Of a DNA stretch of 5,260 bases, positions 1-5,260 are shown piece after piece. A model generated the notes under the pieces. That model was not told where the DNA came from. It was given only the letters and a program-made list of their open reading frames with translations, and ran no database searches. Source of the DNA: JANXLO01 sp043762265 (GTDB lineage Bacteria > Armatimonadota > Chthonomonadetes > Chthonomonadales > Chthonomonadaceae); assembly GCA_043762265.1 (NCBI GenBank), contig JAYUMV010000165.1, positions 1 through 5,260 on the forward strand, written 5' to 3'. Positions within the stretch are counted from its first letter, which is position 1, and every line of letters begins with the position of its first letter. The translations under genes and the position numbers were made by a program.

Positions 1-363
1 GGGGAACGTACGAAGTACAAGCACTACTGGGTGCAGGATTTCGGAACCCGCGCTGATTCCTATCCCGTGGTCATCAATAACAAGGCCCCCGAGACGTACG
101 ATCCCACCCTGCATCTCTATCTCTATGGCGCAGGCTGGGCGACGCATATGCGTTTCAGCAACGACCGTATTCATTGGACCGAATGGACCCCGTTTCAGGC
201 GCACTGCGACTGGACCGTCAATACCGGCTATGGTAACCGAACCGTCTATGCGGAAGTGCGCGGCGAGGGCATTGTTCGCCGGAGCATGGATACGGTGCTG
301 CTGCTGCCATCACAGAAGAACAACTTGATCGCCAGCGCCGTCATGGTTACTTCTGCTCGCTGA
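1..363 (+). CDS. C-terminal part of a secreted protein, probably CAP-domain protein with Ig-like tail (5' end outside window)
   Basis: The frame is open from the first base to the TGA at 361-363, giving 120 residues with no start that looks real; the GTG at 31 has no ribosome binding site, so the gene begins upstream. Near the left edge the residues YWVQDFG (25-45) resemble the last strand of CAP/SCP domains, which typically ends in YW.Q.FG. After a short linker (YPVVINNKAP) comes a module with the pattern MRFSND..HW..W.PF (from 148), W71, and TVYAEVR..., ending in DTVLLL. This is the 'MRFSNDG..W..W' Ig-like or fibronectin-like module common at the C-termini of bacterial secreted proteins. 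The module is seen directly; the CAP assignment is inferred from one strand and from my memory of CAP proteins with this tail. It is likely extracellular or surface-bound. No catalytic residue is visible in this portion. A hairpin terminator follows 38 nt downstream. Confidence 0.7.
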   Translation, partial: GERTKYKHYWVQDFGTRADSYPVVINNKAPETYDPTLHLYLYGAGWATHMRFSNDRIHWTEWTPFQAHCDWTVNTGYGNRTVYAEVRGEGIVRRSMDTVLLLPSQKNNLIASAVMVTSAR

Positions 364-401
364 GGCATCCCACGCACAACGCAAGAGTATACGGCACACA
401 G

Positions 402-434
402 ACAGGTCGGAACCCCCAGGTTCCGGCCTGTTTG
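402..434 (+). terminator. Rho-independent terminator after the secreted-protein gene
   Basis: The arms 402-414 and 419-431 form a 13-bp stem with one G-U wobble around a 4-nt loop (CCCA). The stem is followed by only a short T run (431-433), so termination may be less than complete. Its place 38 nt after the stop of the upstream gene and about 150 nt before the next start fits a transcript end. Confidence 0.7.
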
Positions 435-567
435 CATTGGGGGAGAGAAGGCGCTGAGGCAAATCGGGACCTCTCTCGACCGGCTGAACATCCTGTCTGT
501 CTTTACGTCTAAAGGGTCAGGTACGGCTCTTCGCGTGAGATGGCAAGGGCGAAAATATTATAAAGGC

Positions 568-574
568 GGTGAGG
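568..574 (+). promoter_or_regulatory. Ribosome binding site that decides the start of the cytochrome gene
   Basis: GGTGAGG lies 8 nt before the ATG at 583. The upstream in-frame GTG at 535 lacks such a site, and starting there would place 16 mostly charged or polar residues before the signal peptide. The ATG at 583 is therefore preferred. Confidence 0.65.
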
Positions 575-582
575 CGATTACG

Positions 583-1971
583 ATGCATCATGTAGATAAA
601 GTGCAAGTTCGACTCGGCTGGGTCGTGGCCGTTCTGCTGATCTGCGCAACAGGCGTCGCAGCGCATGCGCAGGAGGCCTACACCTCCAATGACCGTAATT
701 TCGGATTTAAATATCCCAAGCGTTGGAGGGCGGAGGCGGAGGGCGACAAAGTTCATCTCATCTCACCCGATGGCAACCGCTTTCTGGTGCAGACGGATGC
801 CCTGAAATCGCTCCCCTCTGGCCCACCTGCATATGACGCCGATCTGAAGGCGGAGGCGACCCGGCTCGCTTCCAAACTGTTGTCGGGAGCGGAGTTGGTG
901 CGTGGTCAGACCGCCGTGGTGGATCATGGCGCGGGGGCTGTCTTTCGTTTCCAAGAGAAAAGCAAGGGGGACGATGCTCCGGTAGTGGCTGTCTGGATCG
1001 CGATCATCGGCAAGCACAGTGTCATCGTCGTTCCGGAGAAGGCAGCACAGGCCGGAGAAGCGATCGGACTCTCGACGGTCATTCAGTCGGTCACGTTCGC
1101 CGATGCCTTACCGCAGCCTCCGCCTGCCCGTGTCGGCCCTACTACGCGGCGCACTATGCCAGGAGCGGGCGGAGCGCCGGGTGCAGAAAGTGTGGCCACA
1201 GGGCCACACACCGTCAGCTTCCAAACGCAGATCGCTCCGATCCTGAATCAACGCTGTCGCTCCTGCCATAATGGCGGATCGGCGTTGGGCGGGCTCAATG
1301 TCGTCTCCTTCGGCAACCTGCTCAAAGGAGGCGAGCATGGCGCGCTGGTTATGCCGGGCAAACCGGACTCCAGTCTGTTGATGGACTATCTGACCGGCAA
1401 GCGGGACCGCATGCCGAAAGGCAGCGCGCCCCTATCGAACGATCAGATCGGCCTCTTCCGCACCTGGATTCAGGAGGGCGCGGCAGACGATGGGGCGACT
1501 CCTCAGGAGACCCCAACGGCCAATCCCGGCACAGTTCTCACCAATCCGCGCCGCTCAAACCGTCCGAACAGAACGGCTCAGGGCGCTCAATCTGTGTCCT
1601 CCGACATTCTTGAAGGCTACGCCGGTCATCTCCTGTCTACCGACGCCGGTTTTACCTTGAATTTGCACCGCGATGGCACGGCGACCGCAGAATGGACCTT
1701 CTCACCGCTGGTCGCCGCACGCTTTACGGGCTCTTTCCGGGGTAAAGACGGCAGTTATGGCGTTTCCTTGACGCTTGCGTCCGGCAGCAACCCCTATCAG
1801 GCAAAAACGATGGTGCTCGACCTGCGCCCTCACGGCGCAGTCGAGATCGGAAGGTTTGGCCTCGATACGGATCAGCCGCGACGAGACATCGCCTCTTTGG
1901 CGCTGGAGCAGATCGATGTCAGCTTCAAGAAAGGCGCCACACCTGCCAAAAAGAACGGTCGCCTTCGCTAG
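583..1971 (+). CDS. Exported monoheme cytochrome: PsbP-like domain, planctomycete-type cytochrome c domain, beta-rich C-terminus
   Basis: From ATG 583 the product is 462 residues. Residues 1-29 are a Sec signal peptide (basic start, hydrophobic core LGWVVAVLLICATGVA, cleavage after AHA), so it acts in the periplasm or outside the cell. Residues about 33-172 (NFGFKYPKRW... to SVTF) resemble the PsbP/DUF1795 fold. A Pro/Gly-rich linker follows (176-208). Residues about 211-304 match planctomycete-type cytochrome c (PSCyt1-like): heme-binding CRSCH at 225-229 (DNA 1255-1269), GGLNV, KGGEHG, PGKPDSSLL, and RMPKG with M277 as the likely axial ligand (M257 is an alternative), then a closing amphipathic helix. 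A second low-complexity linker (305-337) leads to a beta-rich domain of about 110 residues (LEGYAGHLLSTDAGFTLNLHRDGTATAEW...) that I do not recognise; its alternating strands faintly recall lipocalin/NlpE-like barrels. Electron transfer or redox sensing is inferred; no partner gene is adjacent. It appears to be transcribed alone, with terminators on both sides. I am confident in the signal peptide and heme motif, less so in the end domains. Confidence 0.9.
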   Translation: MHHVDKVQVRLGWVVAVLLICATGVAAHAQEAYTSNDRNFGFKYPKRWRAEAEGDKVHLISPDGNRFLVQTDALKSLPSGPPAYDADLKAEATRLASKLLSGAELVRGQTAVVDHGAGAVFRFQEKSKGDDAPVVAVWIAIIGKHSVIVVPEKAAQAGEAIGLSTVIQSVTFADALPQPPPARVGPTTRRTMPGAGGAPGAESVATGPHTVSFQTQIAPILNQRCRSCHNGGSALGGLNVVSFGNLLKGGEHGALVMPGKPDSSLLMDYLTGKRDRMPKGSAPLSNDQIGLFRTWIQEGAADDGATPQETPTANPGTVLTNPRRSNRPNRTAQGAQSVSSDILEGYAGHLLSTDAGFTLNLHRDGTATAEWTFSPLVAARFTGSFRGKDGSYGVSLTLASGSNPYQAKTMVLDLRPHGAVEIGRFGLDTDQPRRDIASLALEQIDVSFKKGATPAKKNGRLR

Positions 1972-1991
1972 AGGACCCGGACAAACAATAC

Positions 1992-2030
1992 AAAGCGGGC
2001 GGAGCGTGTTGAACGCTCCGCCCGCTTTTT
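1992..2030. terminator. Bidirectional Rho-independent terminator between convergent genes
   Basis: A perfect 16-bp stem (1992-2007 with 2013-2028) encloses a 5-nt loop (GTTGA) and ends in TTTTT on the plus strand. On the minus strand the stem ends in TTT followed by GTATTG. It lies 20 nt after the stop of the cytochrome gene and about 20 nt after the stop of the minus-strand barrel gene, so it probably serves both, more strongly for the plus strand. Confidence 0.92.
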
Positions 2031-2047
2031 GATTCAGGTCCTGAAGG

Positions 2048-2566
2048 TCAGAACTGAGCGCCGATGGTCAGGCTATAGCCATCCAGTTCGTTGGAAGATC
2101 CGCCGAGGAAGAAGTAGCGTAGATCGATCGAGACAGGATTTTTACCGTGGATCGGGGTGTAGCCCAGGATGACAGACAGCGCCGTTCCGTTAGAACCGCC
2201 GCCGCCCAGTCTCTTGTTGAAAGAGTATCCGGCGCCTGCACCGTAGCGCAGGTTGTTCTTGTGAGCGATGAGGCTAATCTGAACCGGGACACTGTAAACC
2301 GTGTCGAGACCATTGTATCCGATGCCGACCAGGACATCGTAGGCGTCGCCTTTGAAGACCCGTCGCTCCACCATTCCGCTGAAACCCACTTCGCCGGTCG
2401 CAGCACGCGTTGTTTTGCTGTTGTAGATGAACATGCCGACACGCACGTTCCAGTCTCGCGAGAGCTCCGGTACTGCATCACTCTGCGCATGCGCAGCGCG
2501 GGGAGCCATCGTCATCCCAAGCATCATCATCAGAGCCAGACCCCAGATTGTTCCAAGCCGTTTCAC
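2048..2566 (-). CDS. Small exported protein, probably outer-membrane beta-barrel
   Basis: The product is 172 residues when started at the GTG at 2566, which follows a strong GAGGAGGA site and begins a clean signal peptide (KRLGTIWGLALMMMLGMTMAPRAAHA, cleaved before QSD). A longer frame from ATG 2689 would put 41 unlikely residues before the signal peptide. The mature part of about 145 residues is built of short alternating strands: WNVRVGMFIYNS, GEVGFSGMVERRV, YDVLVGIGYNG, VPVQISLIAH, LRYGAGAGYSFN, ALSVILGYTP, VSIDLRYFFLG, YSLTIGAQF. That is about eight strands with turns rich in Gly, Asn and Asp, ending in a C-terminal Phe, as in small outer-membrane barrels recognised by the BAM machinery. 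I do not recognise the specific family. It is the last of three minus-strand genes, with a 171-nt gap behind the kinase gene, so it may have its own promoter. The membrane location and barrel fold are inferred. Confidence 0.8.
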   Translation of the reverse strand: MKRLGTIWGLALMMMLGMTMAPRAAHAQSDAVPELSRDWNVRVGMFIYNSKTTRAATGEVGFSGMVERRVFKGDAYDVLVGIGYNGLDTVYSVPVQISLIAHKNNLRYGAGAGYSFNKRLGGGGSNGTALSVILGYTPIHGKNPVSIDLRYFFLGGSSNELDGYSLTIGAQF

Positions 2567-2572
2567 GTAAAG

Positions 2573-2580
2573 TCCTCCTC
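2573..2580 (-). promoter_or_regulatory. Ribosome binding site that sets a GTG start
   Basis: On the minus strand GAGGAGGA lies 6 nt before the GTG at 2566-2564. The signal peptide begins right at this codon, so GTG is chosen over the in-frame ATG at 2689, which has no comparable site. Confidence 0.8.
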
Positions 2581-2737
2581 GTTGATAGGTAAAGGGCAAT
2601 CTCTGCGTCCAGACGTTTCCAGAGCCGCCTTTTCCTAGGTTCGCGTAGAAAAAGGTGTACGGGCTTAGATTGTACGTCCATCCGGCCAATTCCTGCCCTT
2701 TTTTTCTGTCTATTGAAAAAATAGGCGATTTTAGGTC

Positions 2738-3958
2738 CTAGCCGGGCAATTGTACCTCAATACGTACGCCGTTGCCGGGGGAGGTAGTGAACTGCATCTC
2801 ACCGCCCAGAGCGCTTGCCCGCTGGTGCATAGTCTCCAATCCCATGCCGGAGGCGTGCGAGGCAGGATCAAAGCCGACTCCGTCGTCGGCAATGGTGCAG
2901 TGGAGGAAGGGAGTGGCCGGTGAGGAGATCAGCGTTACCCTGATTTGGGTCGCCTGCGAATGCTTCGCCGCATTCGTGAGCGCTTCTTGAATAATACGGA
3001 TCAGTCCGAAGAGTGTAGCGGGTGCGAGCGGGCGGAGCGGTTCTTCGATGTCGAGGTTAGCGCTGATGCCGGTACGCTCTGCGAAGCGGCTGAGATGGCG
3101 GCGCAGAGTTTCAGGCAGGGTTTCGGTGGTCGTCTGTTTTTCCCAGGGATGCAGGTGGAAAGCCAGATCACGGCTCTCGTTCCACGCGACGCGCAAGGAG
3201 GCGATCTCTTCGCGCAGCAGTGTCTCCGCCTCTTCAGGAACTCGGCGGAGCAGACGCTGACAGAGCTCCAGCCGCAAGATCACGCTGACGAGGCTATGGC
3301 CGAGGCCGTCATGCACTTCCCGCGCGATCCGCCCCCGTTCGTCCGAAGTAGCCATCTGTTCCCGCAGAAGAGAAAGTTCGCGGTCGTGGTCGAGAGCATT
3401 TCGGCTGATGCGCCTGCCCAGAGAGCCCACCAAGATCAGAAAGAAGAGACGTGAGGCCAGGATCCGCACGTAGGCTGAGAAGGGCAGGGCAGGCGGGACT
3501 GCCGCTAACTGTGTCGGCAATGTGGCCCAGAGGTAGGCCCCGCAGATTCCGGCTACGATCAGCCGTCTCTGTTTGAGCGTGGAAAACATCAGCTCGAAGA
3601 TCATCACCACGAAGTAGACCAGCCAAACATCACTCTCCAGTCCTCCGGAGATGTGGATCGCGAGCGATACCAACAGGATGTCCAGAGCAGTGAAGAGGCG
3701 AGCCAGCGCATCGGAGAGAACTCCGGCGCGCTTCCATGCCAGGAGGGAGCGGGTGGCGGCATCGGCCAGCGCCAGAGCGAACAGCAGCCAGGCCTGTGCC
3801 ATGGGCACGCGCACCATCCCCTGCTTCTGAGCGACAAACATATAGACCAGGATGAAACCGAGGGTCATCCAAAGGTACTTGTTGATCTGCCACAGAGAGC
3901 GAACGGCCGGGTGGCGCTCTTTGAGGTCTCGGCGGGCGAACGAGAGAGGCGGCGGCAT
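2738..3958 (-). CDS. Integral-membrane sensor histidine kinase, NarL/DesK type (HisKA_3 + HATPase_c)
   Basis: The product is 406 residues. Roughly six hydrophobic segments occupy about 28-44, 54-74, 84-103, 109-127, 133-150 and 165-181, with very short loops between them and no sizeable extracytoplasmic domain or HAMP domain. A cytoplasmic helix (185-208) leads to the HisKA_3 dimerisation and phosphotransfer motif ERGRIAREVHDGLGHSL, with H216 as the predicted phosphorylated histidine. The ATPase domain shows the N box QEALTNAAKHS (324-334, N329), the G1 box DDGVGF (358-363) and the G2 box GMGLETM...GG (371-386), so all catalytic elements are present. The family phosphorylates LuxR/NarL-type response regulators; none is in the window. 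With the sensor made of membrane helices, the signal is probably sensed in or near the membrane, as in DesK, but this is inference. The ATG at 3958 has AGGAGGAG at 3968-3975, and the gene starts 20 nt after the oxidoreductase remnant, so the two share a transcript. The product ends soon after the ATPase domain (EVQLPG), as expected for a complete kinase. Confidence 0.95.
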   Translation of the reverse strand: MPPPLSFARRDLKERHPAVRSLWQINKYLWMTLGFILVYMFVAQKQGMVRVPMAQAWLLFALALADAATRSLLAWKRAGVLSDALARLFTALDILLVSLAIHISGGLESDVWLVYFVVMIFELMFSTLKQRRLIVAGICGAYLWATLPTQLAAVPPALPFSAYVRILASRLFFLILVGSLGRRISRNALDHDRELSLLREQMATSDERGRIAREVHDGLGHSLVSVILRLELCQRLLRRVPEEAETLLREEIASLRVAWNESRDLAFHLHPWEKQTTTETLPETLRRHLSRFAERTGISANLDIEEPLRPLAPATLFGLIRIIQEALTNAAKHSQATQIRVTLISSPATPFLHCTIADDGVGFDPASHASGMGLETMHQRASALGGEMQFTTSPGNGVRIEVQLPG

Positions 3959-3967
3959 AGGCGGTCA

Positions 3968-3975
3968 CTCCTCCT
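3968..3975 (-). promoter_or_regulatory. Strong ribosome binding site for the kinase gene
   Basis: AGGAGGAG on the minus strand lies 9 nt before the kinase ATG (3958) and inside the 20-nt gap behind the stop of the upstream gene. The kinase therefore has its own translation start, and is not dependent on a fused or frameshifted reading of the upstream gene. Confidence 0.8.
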
Positions 3976-3978
3976 GGG

Positions 3979-4389
3979 TCAGTATTCGACGCGCTCCCAG
4001 GCCACCGGGCTGAAGACTTCGGTCTCCGCATAGCCGTGCATCACTCCGGCTGCTCGCACCGCTTCCAGCATCTCCTTCGCCTCATGCCGATTGCGCGCCA
4101 GCGGTTTGGTACAGACCAGATTTTTGCCTGCGCGTGCGCAGCGGATCGCCAGATCTTTATGGACGTAGTTGGGAACACCCAGAATGATGAGGTCGAGGTC
4201 GCTGCGGTCGATGACAGCCTCCATATCCGTCGTATACTCTGGAATATCCCAGGTCTGCGCGAACTTCTGGGCGTTGGCGGCATTGGGCGACGCCACGATA
4301 GGCACTTCCCAACTTGCCAGATCCCGCAACCCCTGCATATAAAACGTCGAGACGAACCCGCTGCTCAGCATCCCGATCCGAACGCTCAT
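3979..4389 (-). CDS. Truncated Gfo/Idh/MocA-family oxidoreductase, NAD(P)-binding domain only (possible pseudogene)
   Basis: The product is 136 residues, while the family is usually about 330-400. It carries the N-terminal Rossmann fold: dinucleotide-binding turn IGMLSSGFVSTF (5-16, with Ser9 in place of the usual second Gly), strand VPIVASPN (29-36), DLDLIILGVPNYVHKDLAI (64-82), and the EKP-type motif as CTKPLA (93-98), where K95 matches the conserved lysine of this family. It ends after GYAETEVFSPV..., close to where the catalytic alpha/beta C-terminal domain normally begins. The stop (3979-3981) is followed at once by the kinase ribosome binding site, and no other frame beyond it resembles the missing half. 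The start is sound: ATG at 4389 with GGGGAG 7 nt upstream. Full members act on sugars, inositols or related substrates; this one lacks the substrate domain and is unlikely to be an active dehydrogenase alone. It could be a remnant left by a deletion that still carries the kinase transcript, or a stand-alone NAD-binding protein. Confidence 0.85.
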   Translation of the reverse strand: MSVRIGMLSSGFVSTFYMQGLRDLASWEVPIVASPNAANAQKFAQTWDIPEYTTDMEAVIDRSDLDLIILGVPNYVHKDLAIRCARAGKNLVCTKPLARNRHEAKEMLEAVRAAGVMHGYAETEVFSPVAWERVEY

Positions 4390-4619
4390 CTGTTTCTCCC
4401 CTCATGATTCTGCACTGGATGCTACTCTGTTACGCACCTGATCCGCTTTTCCCTGCTCGTGTTGTCTGGGGAACATTGGTTTTGGAGAGCGCGTCTGACG
4501 GGCGGACACCGCGATTGGATACTGCAAAGCTGTGTAGGCCGCAGTCTCAACCGTATGGTACGCAAGGTGCCAGGCCCACAAAAAACTCAATACATAGGAC
4601 TTAAAAGGAGCGAGATATC
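4390..4619. promoter_or_regulatory. Divergent intergenic region, presumed to hold two promoters
   Basis: This 230-nt region separates the minus-strand oxidoreductase-kinase unit from the plus-strand barrel gene, so promoters in both directions must lie here or be overlapped by it. I could not identify a convincing -35/-10 pair or a clear operator palindrome on either strand. The only clear signals are the ribosome binding sites at each edge: GGGGAG around 4398-4402 (minus) and AAAAGGAG at 4603-4610 (plus). Its promoter role is inferred from gene orientation. Confidence 0.5.
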
Positions 4620-5258
4620 ATGGTACGGAGCAATGGCAAGGCTCTCAAGCAGGGGGGAGCGGTTCTCGGCGGGATGACAGGAATGCTGGCCCTCAGCAGT
4701 ATGGCGCTGGCCCAATCGGGCGTGAAGACAGCGACGCTGACACCCGACGCGACCCTACATCTCACCCAGATTGCGCAGGCAGGACTCCCTGCTGGAACGA
4801 CCTCTTATGCGGAACTGCTCGCCGTCAACGCGGCTCGGCAGCAGAACACCGTCGACATCGGTGGAACCTCTTACCCGTTCACGATTCGGCTTGGAGCGAT
4901 GGTCTCTCCGAGGATAAAGTTTGTCGGTGGCGCGGACCTGACTCTGCCGAGCCTTGGGATCGGGCAGCACTGGGTCGGTCGTATCGATGCAGAAGCGATC
5001 GTCTCCGCGAACTTCGGCGGCAACTCTACCTTGATACCCTTGACCTTTGATGAAGTCTACCTCTCTCCATCCCAAACCAGCAGCTTCCGTCCTTATGCGG
5101 GGCTCGGCATCGGACCCTATTTTGCCTCCACCACGCGTTTCGGCGGCAAACTCTTCGTCGGCGCCCGGTTCAGTCCAAGAATCAGCGGTGAGGCCGCCGT
5201 ACACTTCTCTGGCGGCGGCGATGCGCTCCTAATCCTGGAAGCTCGTACTTCCCTGTAA
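4620..5258 (+). CDS. Exported protein of unknown family, probable small outer-membrane beta-barrel
   Basis: The product is 212 residues from ATG 4620, with AAAAGGAG ending 9 nt before it. Residues 1-31 are a signal peptide (VRSNGKALK basic part, then GGAVLGGMTGMLALSSMALA, cleaved before QSG). Residues 35-75 are a helix- and strand-mixed N-terminal section with the look of a linker or plug (ATLTPDATLHLTQIAQAGLPAGTT...). From about residue 78 alternating beta strands follow: YPFTIRLGAMVSP, IKFVGGADLTLP, WVGRIDAEAIVSANF, STLIPLTFDEVYLSP, FRPYAGLGIGPYFA, GGKLFVGARFSP, ISGEAAVHFSG and DALLILEARTSL. The RPYAGLGIGPYF and KLFVGARFSP stretches are typical of small porin-like barrels. It lacks the terminal Phe, ending in Leu instead. 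It resembles the other exported protein of this window in style, but I see no clear sequence match. Only two bases follow its TAA, so any downstream partner is outside the window. Confidence 0.8.
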   Translation: MVRSNGKALKQGGAVLGGMTGMLALSSMALAQSGVKTATLTPDATLHLTQIAQAGLPAGTTSYAELLAVNAARQQNTVDIGGTSYPFTIRLGAMVSPRIKFVGGADLTLPSLGIGQHWVGRIDAEAIVSANFGGNSTLIPLTFDEVYLSPSQTSSFRPYAGLGIGPYFASTTRFGGKLFVGARFSPRISGEAAVHFSGGGDALLILEARTSL

Positions 5259-5260
5259 CG

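Noticed and set aside
556..564. TATTAT/TATAAA as a -10 box for the cytochrome gene
   Set aside because: No -35-like element lies at the right distance, and the transcript would begin almost on top of the ribosome binding site. It may simply be an A/T-rich leader.
535..582. Upstream GTG start that would extend the cytochrome protein by 16 residues
   Set aside because: No ribosome binding site precedes it, it would put charged residues ahead of the signal peptide, and GGTGAGG lies correctly spaced for the ATG at 583.
2147..2638. 163-codon plus-strand open frame
   Set aside because: It lies antisense to the barrel gene, has no ribosome binding site or recognisable domain, and the minus-strand frame has a signal peptide and strand pattern.
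2567..2689. In-frame extension of the barrel gene from ATG 2689
   Set aside because: It would place 41 residues before a clean signal peptide, and the strong GAGGAGGA site belongs to the GTG at 2566.
2710..2724. Small CTATT...AATAG inverted repeat after the kinase gene as a terminator
   Set aside because: The stem is only 5 bp and A/T-rich, so it is too weak to call; read-through into the barrel gene cannot be excluded.
3630..4031. 133-codon minus-strand frame overlapping the oxidoreductase end and the kinase start, considered as the missing C-terminal half of the oxidoreductase
   Set aside because: Its sequence is Pro/Arg-rich and is a shifted reading of the kinase membrane region. It shows no feature of the Gfo/Idh/MocA C-terminal domain.
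4459..4677. 72-codon plus-strand open frame in the divergent intergenic region
   Set aside because: It has no ribosome binding site, runs into the barrel gene in a different frame, and its residues look like unselected translation.

Overview
The window reads as a chromosomal stretch from a double-membrane, environmental bacterium of moderately high G+C. The planctomycete-type monoheme cytochrome domain, the Gfo/Idh/MocA remnant, the CAP-type secreted protein and the small barrel-like exported proteins together resemble Armatimonadota, or possibly Planctomycetota, Acidobacteriota or Chloroflexota. The phylum is an inference from protein style; there is no rRNA or other marker gene here. I see no tRNA, rRNA, CRISPR array, insertion sequence or phage gene.

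Layout: (1) Positions 1-363 (+) are the 3' end of a secreted protein, probably a CAP-domain protein with an Ig-like tail, closed by a hairpin terminator at 402-434. (2) Positions 583-1971 (+) encode an exported three-part protein: a PsbP/DUF1795-like N-terminus, a c-type cytochrome domain with a single CxxCH, and a beta-rich C-terminus of unknown family. (3) A strong 16-bp hairpin at 1992-2030 lies between this gene and the converging minus-strand genes, and probably terminates both. (4) Three genes run on the minus strand from 4389 down to 2048: a truncated Gfo/Idh/MocA oxidoreductase holding only the NAD-binding half, an integral-membrane NarL/DesK-type histidine kinase 20 nt behind it, and after a 171-nt gap a small exported, probably outer-membrane beta-barrel, protein. 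(5) A 230-nt divergent intergenic region separates these from a plus-strand gene at 4620-5258, which encodes a second small exported barrel-like protein and ends two bases before the window does.

How they work together: the oxidoreductase remnant and the kinase are almost certainly co-transcribed. No response regulator lies in the window, so the kinase is an orphan as far as can be seen. The cytochrome protein, both barrel proteins and the CAP-type protein all have or imply export signals, so most of the window is about the cell envelope. The most unusual items are the three-part cytochrome protein and the half-length oxidoreductase joined directly to a sensor kinase. I found no convincing evidence of a wholly new multi-gene system.
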